64,000 bases of DNA from Burkholderiaceae bacterium (lineage in GTDB: Bacteria > Pseudomonadota > Gammaproteobacteria > Burkholderiales > Burkholderiaceae_D). The notes under the pieces were generated by a model. The model made no database searches and had not been told where the DNA came from. It saw nothing but the letters and a program-made list of their open reading frames with translations. The position numbers were made by a program, and so were the translations under genes. The stretch spans positions 62,001 to 126,000 of the forward strand of contig JAFANH010000091.1 of the NCBI GenBank assembly GCA_019232795.1, given 5' to 3'. Below, piece after piece: positions 1 to 10,213 of the stretch (positions are counted from its first letter, which is position 1; each line of letters opens with the position of its first letter).

Positions 1-128
1 TTGCCGATCACTTGCCTGGGTGGTAAAACGCAGAATTATATAATGAAATCAGTGGTTTGCGCAAATCCCGCGTTTTGGGTCCGGCCGATGACCAGGGCAC
101 TCGGCCCAAGTGCAGCGGTTTTGCAGGG

Positions 129-380
129 TCAAGACTTTTTGATTGCGCGCACGATGACAATCAGGATCACGGCGCCTATCGTCGCCGTAACGATGGAAGA
201 AATCAAGCCGCCGCCGATGCCGAGATGCAGTATTCCTTCCAGCCAGCCGCCGATGAAGGCGCCAATGATGCCGACGACGATGTCGCCGATCAGGCCGAAG
301 CCTCCGCCTTTAACCAGAATGCCTGCCAACCAGCCTGCGATGCCGCCGATGATCAACCACATGATGATGCCGTGAGTCAT
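129..380 (-). CDS. GlsB/YeaQ/YmgE family small membrane protein
   Basis: An 83-residue, glycine- and isoleucine-rich inner-membrane protein with three hydrophobic segments (about residues 5-24, 28-48 and 56-78) and a short basic tail ending in KKS. The repeated glycine pattern (GGIAGWLAG, GIIGAFIGGWL) is typical of the transglycosylase-associated/YeaQ family, which is often stress-induced but has no firm biochemical role. Length is usual for the family. It lies downstream of rho on the same strand, with 127 bp between them, so it may have its own promoter. Family assignment is good; function is unknown. Confidence 0.85.
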   Translation of the reverse strand: MTHGIIMWLIIGGIAGWLAGILVKGGGFGLIGDIVVGIIGAFIGGWLEGILHLGIGGGLISSIVTATIGAVILIVIVRAIKKS

Positions 381-507
381 ATTTTCTCCCTGGGGGATTG
401 GTAAATTGCTATGACACTGCTGCTACACTCGGTTTCCCGGCGGGTAGCCTGGAAACCGGGGATTTGCTCACGACATGCTTGATTGACAATCGGTCAATCA
501 GCGCAGA

Positions 508-1776
508 TCAGCCGCCGCTGCCACGCCGCATCATGTCGAAGAATTCGGCATTGCTCTTGGTCGCCTTGAGCTTGTCGAGCATGAATTCCATTGCCTCGAT
601 CTCGTCCATGCCGTACAGCAGCTTGCGCAAGACCCAGATCTTTTGCAGCAGATCGGGCTTGATCAACAGCTCTTCGCGGCGCGTGCCGGACTTGTTCAAA
701 TTGATAGCAGGGTAGACGCGTTTTTCAGCCAGACGGCGTTCCAGGTGCACTTCCATGTTGCCCGTGCCCTTGAATTCTTCGTAGATCACGTCGTCCATGC
801 GGCTGCCGGTTTCGATCAGCGCGGTGGCGATGATGGTGAGCGAGCCGCCTTCTTCGATGTTGCGCGCGGCGCCGAAGAAGCGCTTGGGGCGTTGCAGCGC
901 ATTGGCGTCGACACCACCGGTGAGCACCTTACCCGAGGCAGGAATCACGGTATTGTAGGCGCGCGCCAAGCGGGTGATCGAGTCCAGCAGGATCACTACG
1001 TCCTTTTTCATCTCGACCAGGCGCTTGGCCTTTTCCAGCACCATTTCCGCCACTTGTACGTGGCGCGTGGCCGGTTCGTCGAAGGTCGAAGCCACCACTT
1101 CGCCGCGCACCGAGCGCTGCATTTCCGTCACTTCTTCCGGGCGCTCGTCGATCAGCAGCACGATCATGGTCGTGTCCGGGTGATTGGTCGTGATGGCGTG
1201 CGCGATATGCTGCAGCATGATCGACTTGCCGGACTTCGGCGACGCCACCAGCAGGCCGCGCTGGCCCTTGCCGATCGGTGCGATCATGTCGATGATGCGG
1301 CCGGTGATATTCTCTTCGCCACGCATGTCGCGCTCGAGCGCCAGCGGCTTGTTCGGGTGCAGTGGCGTCAGGTTCTCGAACAGGATGCGGTGCTTGGATG
1401 CCTCCGGCGTTTCGCCGTTGACCTTGTCCACTTTAACCAATGCAAAATAGCGCTCGCCGTCTTTCGGCGTACGCACTTCGCCCTCGATCGAATCGCCGGT
1501 ATGCAGGTTGAAACGGCGGATTTGAGAAGGCGAGATGTAGATGTCGTCGGTCGACGCCATATAGCTGGCGTCGGGCGAGCGCAGGAAGCCGAAGCCGTCG
1601 GGCAGGACTTCAAGGGCGCCGTCGCCAAAGATCTGTTCGCCGGCTTTCGCGCGCTTCTTCAGAATGGCGAACATCAGTTCTTGTTTGCGCAGGCGCGCGG
1701 CGTTGTCGATTTCGAGGCTGATCGCCATCTCCAACAAAGCCGAAACGTGCAGCGCTTTGAGTTCGGATAAATGCAT
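508..1776 (-). CDS. rho: Transcription termination factor Rho
   Basis: A 422-residue hexameric RNA-dependent ATPase that ends transcription at unstructured C-rich RNA. The N-terminal Rho domain (about 1-45) and cold-shock-like RNA-binding domain (about 50-125, with GFGFLRSP) precede the RecA-type motor. Walker A is SPKSGKS at 179-185, Walker B is VILLD at 261-265, and the conserved loop [19 protein letters not shown] follows at 287-305. Length matches the usual 418-420 residues. The gene follows trxA on the same strand, an order common in proteobacteria. A 7-bp inverted repeat (481-499) lies just past the stop codon but has no T-run. Confidence 0.98.
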   Translation of the reverse strand: MHLSELKALHVSALLEMAISLEIDNAARLRKQELMFAILKKRAKAGEQIFGDGALEVLPDGFGFLRSPDASYMASTDDIYISPSQIRRFNLHTGDSIEGEVRTPKDGERYFALVKVDKVNGETPEASKHRILFENLTPLHPNKPLALERDMRGEENITGRIIDMIAPIGKGQRGLLVASPKSGKSIMLQHIAHAITTNHPDTTMIVLLIDERPEEVTEMQRSVRGEVVASTFDEPATRHVQVAEMVLEKAKRLVEMKKDVVILLDSITRLARAYNTVIPASGKVLTGGVDANALQRPKRFFGAARNIEEGGSLTIIATALIETGSRMDDVIYEEFKGTGNMEVHLERRLAEKRVYPAINLNKSGTRREELLIKPDLLQKIWVLRKLLYGMDEIEAMEFMLDKLKATKSNAEFFDMMRRGSGG

Positions 1777-1844
1777 GGTGTCGAGTGTCCCGGGACGGGA
1801 TTAATGGTGGGGGAGGGAAATGCGTGGGATGATGGTTAAGAAAA

Positions 1845-1882
1845 CTGCGCAAAACTGCGGCGGTGCGAGCGCACCACCGCAG
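1845..1882 (-). terminator. Intrinsic terminator of trxA
   Basis: A 12-bp stem with one mismatch (1855-1866 with 1871-1882, loop GAGC) lies just past the trxA stop. Read on the minus strand it is followed by TTTTGCGCAGTTTT. It separates trxA from rho, so rho is probably transcribed partly from its own start. Confidence 0.65.
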
Positions 1883-1891
1883 CAGGTACTT

Positions 1892-2218
1892 TTAGATATT
1901 GCTGTCGATAAACGAGGTCAGCTGGCCCTTGGCCATGGCGCCGACCTTTTGCGCCGCCGGAACGCCGTTCTTGAACAGGATCAGCGTCGGAATGCCGCGA
2001 ATGCCGAACTTGCCCGGCACGGCCTGGTTGGCGTCCACATCCATTTTGGCGATCTGCAGCTTGCCGTCGTATTCCTTGGCGACTTCTTCCAGGATAGGGG
2101 CAATCATTTTGCACGGACCGCACCATTCGGCCCAGAAGTCGACCAGAACAGGTTTGTCGGACTTCAAGACGTCGGAATCGAAAGATGCGTCAGTGATGTG
2201 TTTGATGTTTTCGCTCAT
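1892..2218 (-). CDS. trxA: Thioredoxin 1
   Basis: A 108-residue cytoplasmic disulfide reductase that supplies electrons to ribonucleotide reductase, PAPS reductase, methionine sulfoxide reductases and other partners, and is itself recycled by thioredoxin reductase. The active site WCGPC is at residues 32-36 inside the usual [10 protein letters not shown] context, and the cis-proline loop RGIPTL is present. Length is typical. A good ribosome site (GAGGAAG) precedes the ATG. It is transcribed away from the addB-like gene and towards rho, with a terminator in between. Confidence 0.98.
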   Translation of the reverse strand: MSENIKHITDASFDSDVLKSDKPVLVDFWAEWCGPCKMIAPILEEVAKEYDGKLQIAKMDVDANQAVPGKFGIRGIPTLILFKNGVPAAQKVGAMAKGQLTSFIDSNI

Positions 2219-2497
2219 AGCTTCCTCAACGTGAGGTAAAAAGGATGATTGATCGTGCGCCTATTAGTCTTTTGCTTGGAACTCGAGACGGGGCGCGGCC
2301 AGACTACAACGACTAACTGGTGGCGCCAAGCGCGAATTCAAGGAGATTGAAGCTGCGGCAAGAGGTAATGCGGCGGGGTATTTCGTAAATCATAACTCAT
2401 TTTCGTAAAATGTGGTGTGCAAAGCTGATTTGCGTAGCCGGCTCGCATAAAATTACCCCAATAAGTAGCCCAAATTTCAACACCGGAAGCACGCGTA

Positions 2498-5158
2498 TTG
2501 CAAACCATGCCCACCCTGATCGCTCCGACCTCTGCATTCTGGGATGATGTTGCGCGCGTATTGACGGGTTTGCCGCAGCGGACCGGCGCCGACCTGTCGC
2601 GCTTGCGCGTGGTAGTTCCGGCCTATTCCCACGCCCAGCTCCTGAAAGCCGCACTCGCGCGGAAGCTGGGCAGCGCTTTCGTTCCGCCGCGTATCGTTAC
2701 GCTGAACGGGTGGTGTGGGCTGCAGCCGCCTGAATCTCCGGCGCAGGCGGCGTCCCCGAGTGCCCGCTTGATGGCTCTGTATGCCGAGTTGCGCCAATAC
2801 GGGTGGCTGAAGAAGTTGTTCAGCGCGCGCCGCAATACCGATCTGCTGCCCCTGGCGCAACTGCTGCTGGATTTGTGCGACGAATTGACCGCCAGCCTGT
2901 TGCCCGGCTTGTGGCAGGATGGCGAGGCAATAGAGGCGCGTTGGCAGCAAGCCTTGCAGCAGCTGACGCCTGCGGCACGCCATGCGATCTCCGACGAGGC
3001 GCAGCTGGTCTGGTCGGTCTGGAAGACTCAGCTCGACGGCGCCGATCCGCTCGTACAGTACTTCGCACAGACGATGCGCCTGGCACGGCGGGCGAGCGAA
3101 TCGCTCGTCTGGATTGCGGCGGGCGCGCCCGAACCGTTTGAGCAGACTTTTCTGCAAGCTTATGGCGAACGGCAGGATGTCTTGCACATTGCGCCGGACT
3201 GGCGGGCCATCGACGTCGCCTATTTGCGGGCGTGGCCGGAATTGCAGGAGGAGCTGGACACGCCTGCCGGCGAAGTTCCCTACGCGGCGCCACGCAATGT
3301 GGCGCTGTGCGAGGCAGTCAGTCTGGAACAGGAAGCGCAGCTCGCCGCCCAGACGATTGTGGAGTGGCTGCAAGCAGGCAAGACCCGGGTGGCGGTCGTC
3401 GCGCAAGACCGCGTGGCGGCACGCCGCTTGCGAGCCTTGCTCGAACGCGCCCGGGTCTTTGTGACAGACGAGACGGGTTGGAAGCTGTCGACCACGCGCG
3501 CGGCGTCGGCGGTCGCCGCCTGGTTCGACTTGATCGCGAACCGTGGCGATACCGCGACCCTGCTCGACTTGTTGAAGTCACCGTTCGTATTTCCGGAGAG
3601 CGCGGACAAGCAGGCGCAATTGACGACGATAGAAATCTGCCTGCGCAACGCCAACGTGCCTGGCGGCTGGGAAGCCGTGGGCCGTGCCGTCGCGGCGCAC
3701 GCCGCTGCCGCCGAGATGATTGCCTTGCTGGCGCGCGAGGCGAGTGTTTACGCCGGGCGCAAGACGGTAGCGCAATGGGCGGCGCGGACCGAGGCCGGCC
3801 TGACGGCGCTGGGCGCCTGGCAGGCTTTGCAGGCGGACGCGGCAGGCATGCGGGTTGCCGCCCTTTTGCGGCAATTGAGCGCAGAGAGCGGAGAGCAGGA
3901 ATTTTCGCTGGCCGAATGGCGCGCCTTCATCGCCCTGCAAATGGAATCGACCTCGTTCGTGGCACCGGGCGAGGATAAGCGCGTGGTGATGCTCACCTTG
4001 AGCGGCACGCAGTTGCGCAGCTTCGACGCGGTCTGGATGCTCGGCTGCGACGCTGCACACTTGCCCTCGGCGGCGCACGAGACGCTGTTTTTCGCCAACA
4101 CGGTCCGGCGTGAACTCGGTTTGCGCACGCGCGAGAGCGAACAGCGCCGCCAGTTGCGCGATTTTGTTTCGCTCTTGAACAGCAACAGCGAAGTCGTGCT
4201 GTCGTGGCAGGCTCATCACGATGGCGAACCGAATCCGGTCAGTCCCTGGATCGAGCGCCTGCAATTGACGCTGGCGCGCAGCGAGGCGCCGGGTCTGCCC
4301 GTTCATGGTGCACAGATCGCGGCGCGCTGCTTGCCCGGCATTCAGTCGGCCATGCCGGCCCCGGTGGCACCGCAACTATTGCCGCCGCAATTGTCCGCCA
4401 GCGGCTATAACAGCCTGGTGGCCTGCCCCTATCAATTCTTCGCCACCAGGATGCTGGGCCTGTCGGGCCTGGAAGAATTCAGCGACATGCCGGAAAAACG
4501 CGACTATGGCGACTGGCTGCACCAGATACTGAGCGAATTTCACCAGACCCTGCAAGAGCGCAGCGTCCCCGCCGCGCAGCGCGCCTCTCTGCTGCGCGAC
4601 ATTTCCGAGACTGTATTCGCGCGTGAAACCAGCGGCAACGCCGCTGCGCTTGGCTATGCCGTGCGCTGGCGAAAGGCCATGCCGGCCTACCTGGATTGGG
4701 TCGAACGACGCGAGGCGGTCGGCTGGCGCTTTGCGTTTGGCGAGCGCAAATTCGAAAAGGCCATGCATTGGGACGGCGGTCAGGTCAAGCTGCACGGCCG
4801 CATCGACCGCGTGGACCAGTCCGAAGACGGTGAGAGAGGCTTGCTCGACTACAAAACCAGGAATGCGGCCGCCTTGCGCGAAAAGCTGAAGCAAGGCGAG
4901 GATAGGCAATTGGCGTTTTACGGTATCTTGTCCGACACTTCGTTTACCCATGCGCACTACGTGCCGCTGGAACCGATGGCAGACAAGATAGACGCAGTGG
5001 AAGCAAGCAATTTTTCCCGGATTCAGCAGCAGGTTGAACAGCAATTGCGAAGCAACTTGCAAGCGCTGGCGCAGGGTGCCGCATTGCCGGCGACCGGCAT
5101 CGAAGCGGTGTGCGAATACTGCGCCGTGCGCGGACTGTGCCGCAAGGGGACGTGGTGA
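2498..5158 (+). CDS. AddB-like exonuclease subunit with PD-(D/E)XK nuclease and Fe-S cysteines
   Basis: An 886-residue protein of the AddB-like group often labelled 'probable DNA repair protein'. It is expected to pair with the downstream helicase in double-strand-end resection for recombination. The C-terminal nuclease shows D770 (GRIDRVD) and D784-Y-K786. Four cysteines, C643 and then C872-x2-C875-x5-C881, reproduce the spacing of the AddB 4Fe-4S clasp. The N-terminal part is helicase-like but has no Walker A motif. The start is TTG at 2498, with GGAAG 8 nt upstream; ATG at 2507 is an alternative. It overlaps the next gene by 4 bp (GTGA), implying translational coupling. Confidence 0.85.
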   Translation: MQTMPTLIAPTSAFWDDVARVLTGLPQRTGADLSRLRVVVPAYSHAQLLKAALARKLGSAFVPPRIVTLNGWCGLQPPESPAQAASPSARLMALYAELRQYGWLKKLFSARRNTDLLPLAQLLLDLCDELTASLLPGLWQDGEAIEARWQQALQQLTPAARHAISDEAQLVWSVWKTQLDGADPLVQYFAQTMRLARRASESLVWIAAGAPEPFEQTFLQAYGERQDVLHIAPDWRAIDVAYLRAWPELQEELDTPAGEVPYAAPRNVALCEAVSLEQEAQLAAQTIVEWLQAGKTRVAVVAQDRVAARRLRALLERARVFVTDETGWKLSTTRAASAVAAWFDLIANRGDTATLLDLLKSPFVFPESADKQAQLTTIEICLRNANVPGGWEAVGRAVAAHAAAAEMIALLAREASVYAGRKTVAQWAARTEAGLTALGAWQALQADAAGMRVAALLRQLSAESGEQEFSLAEWRAFIALQMESTSFVAPGEDKRVVMLTLSGTQLRSFDAVWMLGCDAAHLPSAAHETLFFANTVRRELGLRTRESEQRRQLRDFVSLLNSNSEVVLSWQAHHDGEPNPVSPWIERLQLTLARSEAPGLPVHGAQIAARCLPGIQSAMPAPVAPQLLPPQLSASGYNSLVACPYQFFATRMLGLSGLEEFSDMPEKRDYGDWLHQILSEFHQTLQERSVPAAQRASLLRDISETVFARETSGNAAALGYAVRWRKAMPAYLDWVERREAVGWRFAFGERKFEKAMHWDGGQVKLHGRIDRVDQSEDGERGLLDYKTRNAAALREKLKQGEDRQLAFYGILSDTSFTHAHYVPLEPMADKIDAVEASNFSRIQQQVEQQLRSNLQALAQGAALPATGIEAVCEYCAVRGLCRKGTW

Positions 5159-8100
5159 GCGCGATGGGAAAAGCCGCCCAACCACGTGCCTACGAAGCGA
5201 ACGGCGAGGCGATCGCCGCCGGTGAATTTGTCGGCATTGCCTGCAATCCGGCATATTCGGTCGTGGTTGAAGCCTGCGCCGGCAGCGGCAAGACCTGGCT
5301 GCTTGTGGCCCGCATGCTGCGCCTATTGCTGGCCGGAGCCGAACCGTCCGAGCTGTTGGCAATCACGTTTACCCGCAAGGCGGCGCAGGAGATGCGCGAG
5401 CGCCTGCTGCAATTGCTGCGTGAATTGGCGCTGCTGCCCGACGAGGCGGCATGCGAACTGCTGGTCGAACGCGGCATCGAGAGAGACCAGATCGAAAGTC
5501 TGCTGCCGGCGGCGCGCGGGTTGTATGAGCGTGTGCTATCGAGTTCCAGCGCGCTGGCGATCGATACCTTCCATAGTTGGTTTGGTCGCCTGATCCAGGT
5601 CGCTCCGCTCGCCTCCGGCGTGCCGCATGGGTATACCCTCACGGAGTCGTCGGGAGAATTGCTGGCGGAAGCCTATCTGCGCCTGATGCAAAGCCTGGGC
5701 GAAGAGCGGCAGAACGACGCGCGGCCGGCGCTGATGCGCCTGTACGAAACGGTCGGCGACTGGAATACCCGCAAGATGCTGGATGCCTTCATTGCCAAGC
5801 GCACAGAGTGGTGGGCAGCTCGTCAAGGCGGAAGCGGCGACCCGTTGGCATGGCTGGCCGATTTATGCGGTGAAGATGCCGTGAGCGATGCGCGCCTGAG
5901 CTTGTGGAGTGACGCCGATCTGGTCAAGCGCTTGCAAAATATCGCCTGGTTGCTCGGTCAGGGGACGAAGCGCAACCGGGAGCGCGCCGTGGCGATCGAG
6001 ACGGCGTTGACGGAGGGCGCTTCGCTTGCCTCCTTTGCAAACCTGTGGACGCAATTCTTCGATAGCAACGGCAGTACGCGCGGCAACGACCACCGGCGCG
6101 GGACCTTGCTTGAAATGTTGGAAAAGCATCTTGGAGAAAATGCGGCCGACGCTTTCGAACGCGAATTTGTCGCGTTGGCCGAAGCCTTGCTCCGCTTGCA
6201 GAGACGCAGCGGTGAAGCGGGCGTGCTCGCCATGAATCAGGACTTGTTTACGGTGGGTGGCGTCTATCTGGAGCACTACCAGGAGCTCAAGGCCGAACGC
6301 CGCCTGTTCGATTTCGCCGACCTGGAGTGGCATGCCTATTGCCTGCTGGCCGACGACACTCATGCGGCTTACATCCAGAGCCGGCTCGATGCGCGCTACA
6401 GGCATATCCTGCTCGACGAATTCCAGGACACCAATCCGCTTCAGTGGAACATCGTGCGTGCCTGGCTCGACGCCTATGGTGACGATGCGGGCCAGCCCAG
6501 TGTCTTTATCGTCGGCGATCCCAAGCAATCGATTTACCGCTTCCGCCGCGCCGAACCGCGTGTGTTCTCGGCCGCGCGCGACATGCTGACCATGCGCGGA
6601 GCCAAGGTGCTGCGCACCAATCAGACGCGCCGCAATGCGCAAGCCATCGTCGATATCCTCAACGCCGGCATGCAGGCCAACCCGAATTTTTCGGCGCAAA
6701 CCACCTTGGCGGCGGAAAGCGGGCAGGCGTGGCGCCTGCCATTGATTACCGTGGCGGCAAGACCGGGCGCGACAGAGCAATTTTCCTTGCGCGATCCGCT
6801 GACCACGCCGCTGGAAGAGCAGGAAGACGCGCGCCGTCAGGACGAAGGGCGGGCCGTGGCCGCCGCACTGATCGCGGCGCGCCGCGCCCAGGCGGAAAAC
6901 GGCCAAACTTTGCCTTGGTCCGACGTCATGCTGCTGGTCAAGAAGCGCACCCATTTGCGTGCCTATGAAAAAGCTTTGCGCGAAGCCGGCGTGCCTTTCA
7001 TCTCGGACAAGCGCGGCGGTTTGCTCGAGTCGCTCGAAGTCAGCGATCTGATCGCGCTGCTCACTTTCCTGATCACGCCCGGCGACAACCTGGCCTTGGC
7101 TCACGTATTGAAATCACCCATATTTGGAGCGGGCGACAATGACCTGATCCAACTGACCGTGCGCGAAGGCAGTTCCTGGTGGCAGCGCCTGCAGAGCATT
7201 GCCGGCGAAGGAACGACGTCGTCTCTGTGCCATGCCGCGCAGTTGCTCACAGACTGGTTGCGCGTGGCGCCGCAACTGCCGGTGCATGATTTGCTCGATC
7301 TGATCCTGCATCAGGGACAAGTCTTGCCGCGTTACGCGCAGATCGCCTCGCCGATGGCGCGCAGCCAGGTGCTTGGCAACATCCAGGCCTTCATTGAGTT
7401 GTCGCTGGCGCTCGATGCCGGCCGCTACCCCAGCCTGCCGAAATTCATCGACGCCCTGCAAGCCCTGCGCAAGGGCGCCGAAAGCGACGCGCCCGACGAG
7501 GCGGCCATCGAAGCGGGCATCGATGCCGTGCGCATCCTCACCATCCATAGCGCCAAGGGTCTGGAGGCGCCGGTGGTGGTGCTGTTGGATACCAACCACA
7601 GCGAAGCGGCGCGCGAAGACGTCGGCATCTTGTGCGACTGGCCGCAGGAAGCCCGCGCGCCGACCCATTTCTCGGCTTTCGGACGCAAGGACGAGCGCGG
7701 CGCCGCGCGCGATGCTCTCTTTGCCGACGAACAGGGAATCAAGGACCAGGAAGATTGGAACCTGTTATACGTTGCCATCACACGCGCCAAGCGGCTTCTG
7801 ATCGCCAGCGGCATTGCCAGCACGAGAAATGCCGATGCCGACGGCGTGATCGAGGGCAGTTGGTACGCCAGATTGCGGCACGTGGCCGAGTACCGGGTCG
7901 AAGCGGAGCGGGTCGGCGAGACCGGTCGGCAAGAAGGGGAATTCACGCTTGCGGTATTCGATCCGCCGCAATTGCCTGCGGCGGCGCCGGCGGAGCGGCT
8001 TTTGCTGCGCTCCGAAGCCGTCGACGAGGGCGTCTACCTGCACGCCTTGCTGGAGCGCTTGACGCAGGACCGCGAATGGCCCGTTGCCGTGCCGGAGACT

Positions 8101-8475
8101 GAAATCATTGCCCGTTGGCTGGATTGTCCGCCGGCTGTTGCCGCGAGCATTGCAGTGCAGGCGCGCGCGATTCTGACTGCCCCGGCGCTGGAGCGCTTTT
8201 ACAATCCCGCACACTACGACCTCGCCTATAACGAACTGGAAATTGCCCACGACGGAAATTTCCTGCGTTACGACCGTCTGGTCGGATTCGATGCGGAGCT
8301 GTGGATACTCGACTACAAGCGGCAACTGCTCGATAGCGAGCGCGGCGAATACCAGGCGCAGCTGGCTCGGTATCGACGTGCTGCGGAAGCGGTATTTCCG
8401 GACAGGTCGCTGCGTTCCGCCTTGATTACCGCGGACGGCAAACTGTGGGAGTTTTCCGACGCGACGGCATTTTGA
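5155..8475 (+). CDS. AddA-like UvrD/Rep helicase-nuclease
   Basis: A superfamily 1A helicase of about 1106 residues with a C-terminal nuclease. Walker A is AGSGKT (K46) and motif II is LLDEFQDTNP (D421, E422). Motif III is VGDPKQSIYRFR (from 453), motif V is TIHSAKGLE (796-804), and motif VI is YVAITRAKRLL. A RecB/AddA-type nuclease core follows, with D1046, D1053 and K1055 (LDYKR). GTG 5155 is chosen because it makes a GTGA overlap with the preceding gene and has AAGGGG 5 nt upstream; ATG 5164 is the alternative. With the AddB-like partner it should form a two-nuclease, RecBCD-equivalent machine. Confidence 0.88.
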   Translation: MSAMGKAAQPRAYEANGEAIAAGEFVGIACNPAYSVVVEACAGSGKTWLLVARMLRLLLAGAEPSELLAITFTRKAAQEMRERLLQLLRELALLPDEAACELLVERGIERDQIESLLPAARGLYERVLSSSSALAIDTFHSWFGRLIQVAPLASGVPHGYTLTESSGELLAEAYLRLMQSLGEERQNDARPALMRLYETVGDWNTRKMLDAFIAKRTEWWAARQGGSGDPLAWLADLCGEDAVSDARLSLWSDADLVKRLQNIAWLLGQGTKRNRERAVAIETALTEGASLASFANLWTQFFDSNGSTRGNDHRRGTLLEMLEKHLGENAADAFEREFVALAEALLRLQRRSGEAGVLAMNQDLFTVGGVYLEHYQELKAERRLFDFADLEWHAYCLLADDTHAAYIQSRLDARYRHILLDEFQDTNPLQWNIVRAWLDAYGDDAGQPSVFIVGDPKQSIYRFRRAEPRVFSAARDMLTMRGAKVLRTNQTRRNAQAIVDILNAGMQANPNFSAQTTLAAESGQAWRLPLITVAARPGATEQFSLRDPLTTPLEEQEDARRQDEGRAVAAALIAARRAQAENGQTLPWSDVMLLVKKRTHLRAYEKALREAGVPFISDKRGGLLESLEVSDLIALLTFLITPGDNLALAHVLKSPIFGAGDNDLIQLTVREGSSWWQRLQSIAGEGTTSSLCHAAQLLTDWLRVAPQLPVHDLLDLILHQGQVLPRYAQIASPMARSQVLGNIQAFIELSLALDAGRYPSLPKFIDALQALRKGAESDAPDEAAIEAGIDAVRILTIHSAKGLEAPVVVLLDTNHSEAAREDVGILCDWPQEARAPTHFSAFGRKDERGAARDALFADEQGIKDQEDWNLLYVAITRAKRLLIASGIASTRNADADGVIEGSWYARLRHVAEYRVEAERVGETGRQEGEFTLAVFDPPQLPAAAPAERLLLRSEAVDEGVYLHALLERLTQDREWPVAVPETEIIARWLDCPPAVAASIAVQARAILTAPALERFYNPAHYDLAYNELEIAHDGNFLRYDRLVGFDAELWILDYKRQLLDSERGEYQAQLARYRRAAEAVFPDRSLRSALITADGKLWEFSDATAF

Positions 8476-8842
8476 GGAAACCGGTTCCGCGGCTGTCGCG
8501 ATTCCTGGTACGTCAAATCAGACGTTTTTATCGTCAATTTGATAATTATATAAAGCGTTTTGCAATGTTTTCGCCGAAGAAAAACAACAGTCTGTCGAAA
8601 TTGATAGCAGCCCTGTGTCGATACATGTAAGAATCACTCGTTCGCCTGTGAGCTGATTCTGACCGCGTCCCTCATACGAAAACAATAAGGTTCTTTGCAT
8701 GAACCGAGGCCGATTCCGCGGGCATCATGGAATTGCGTCCGTTCAGTCATTGTCTCTGCGCGAATCCTCTCCGCGTTCCGGGGAATATAAAAAATATTGA
8801 GAAGAACAGGCGGCCGGTGTCCGCCTGTGGAGACCAATTGTC
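8476..8842. other. Non-coding gap between addA-like gene and GGDEF gene
   Basis: 367 bp without a credible gene. It contains an AT-rich stretch near 8540-8555 that could hold a promoter for the downstream diguanylate cyclase, but no confident -35/-10 pair was found. No tRNA, repeat or terminator with a clear T-run was seen. Confidence 0.5.
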
Positions 8843-9934
8843 ATGACGCTGACCAGCTTGATCATTACCGAGGACAAGCAGCAAGCCATTCGCATTCGTC
8901 GCTTTCTGATGTCGATCGTCGCCTATCTGCTGACGGAAGGCGTGGCCTTGTTGATGTATCGATTCGGTTATCTGGATGCATCGGCGATGCGATGGTCGGT
9001 GCTGATGATGATCAGCGTGCCTTGTGCCCTATATGTGTGCTTTCGCTCCGGTTTGAATTTGCGCATGCCGGATCCCAGTCTGACCGTGGTCCAGATGATG
9101 GTCGCCATCATGGTGATCTTGTTCCATGCCTATGTCACCACGCATGTTCGCGGCGAGATTGTTGCGGTATTCCTAGTGGTTTTTCTCTTTGGCGCCTATC
9201 AGCTGAGGACACGCCAACTACTGCAGCTGGCCCTATTCGTGATGGCGGCCTACGGCTGCGTCATCTACATGCTGTACCAACAGCATCCGGGACTGATTGA
9301 TATGCGCGTGGAGATGCTGCAATGGGTCACTTTGGCTCTGCTATTGCCGTGTTTTGCCATGGTGGGTGGGAACATCAGTTCTCTGCGAGAGAAATTGCGG
9401 GACAGTCATGGCGAGCTCAAGAGGGCCATGGAGCAGATTCAGGAGATGGCGATTCACGACGAACTCACCGGTTTGTACAACCGGCGTCACTTCATGGGCA
9501 TGCTGGGCACGGTGGCGACGCGCGCAAATTGCAACGGGCAGTTGTTTTGCGTGCTGATGCTCGATGTCGATCACTTCAAGACGGTCAATGACAGGCAAGG
9601 GCATCTTGCCGGCGACCAGGTGCTGCGTTCGGTGGCCGACGCGGTCAGGATAGAGTTGCGCGGCTTTGATTTCTGCGGACGTTTCGGCGGAGAGGAATTT
9701 ATCCTGGTGGTCGGTCAATCGACACTGGACGGCGCATTGCTGTGCGCCGAGCGGATACGCACAAGCGTTGCCGATCTTGCCTTCCCCGGCCTTCCCGACG
9801 ACTTCAGGATCACCATCTCGGTGGGCGTTTCGGAGTTCGAGCTGGGCGAGGAGATAGAAAATACCATCGGACGCGCCGATGCTGCGCTATATCGCGCCAA
9901 GGGGCTGGGGCGCAATTGTGTAGTGCGCAGCTGA
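8843..9934 (+). CDS. Membrane-bound diguanylate cyclase (GGDEF)
   Basis: 363 residues. The N-terminal half (about 18-190) is mostly hydrophobic, with roughly six membrane segments and no recognised sensor domain. A short coiled linker (about 190-215) leads into a GGDEF domain with the active-site motif GGEEF at 282-286. The feedback-inhibition site RxxD (RGFD, 273-276) sits five residues before it, so the enzyme is probably active and product-inhibited. It would convert two GTP to cyclic di-GMP at the inner membrane. It stands alone between the nuclease pair and the heat-shock island. The input signal is unknown. Confidence 0.92.
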   Translation: MTLTSLIITEDKQQAIRIRRFLMSIVAYLLTEGVALLMYRFGYLDASAMRWSVLMMISVPCALYVCFRSGLNLRMPDPSLTVVQMMVAIMVILFHAYVTTHVRGEIVAVFLVVFLFGAYQLRTRQLLQLALFVMAAYGCVIYMLYQQHPGLIDMRVEMLQWVTLALLLPCFAMVGGNISSLREKLRDSHGELKRAMEQIQEMAIHDELTGLYNRRHFMGMLGTVATRANCNGQLFCVLMLDVDHFKTVNDRQGHLAGDQVLRSVADAVRIELRGFDFCGRFGGEEFILVVGQSTLDGALLCAERIRTSVADLAFPGLPDDFRITISVGVSEFELGEEIENTIGRADAALYRAKGLGRNCVVRS

Positions 9935-10213
9935 TTTCACATTATGATATTTGATGCGCATGGAGTAGCATATTGCGGATGGTGCAACGGCGCTTTGCAC
10001 CCACATCATATGAACAATCCAGTAGATGAAATCGAAACCAGAGCGGATCGTTAAATCTTTAATTCGGGATGTATTGCAGAGGAATAGTTTTGACTGGTTT
10101 TGGCGGAACGGTCTTGTCGCAGTGAAATTTCCCATTGGAGGAATTTGCCGCAATCTCGTAAAAGACGATTTTTGCTAAAATTTTCGGACCGCCCTTTCAG
10201 GTAGGAGCCAATC

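Noticed and set aside
430-499. Terminators after rho
   Set aside because: Two short inverted repeats (430-458 and 481-499) exist, but neither is followed by a T-run on the minus strand.
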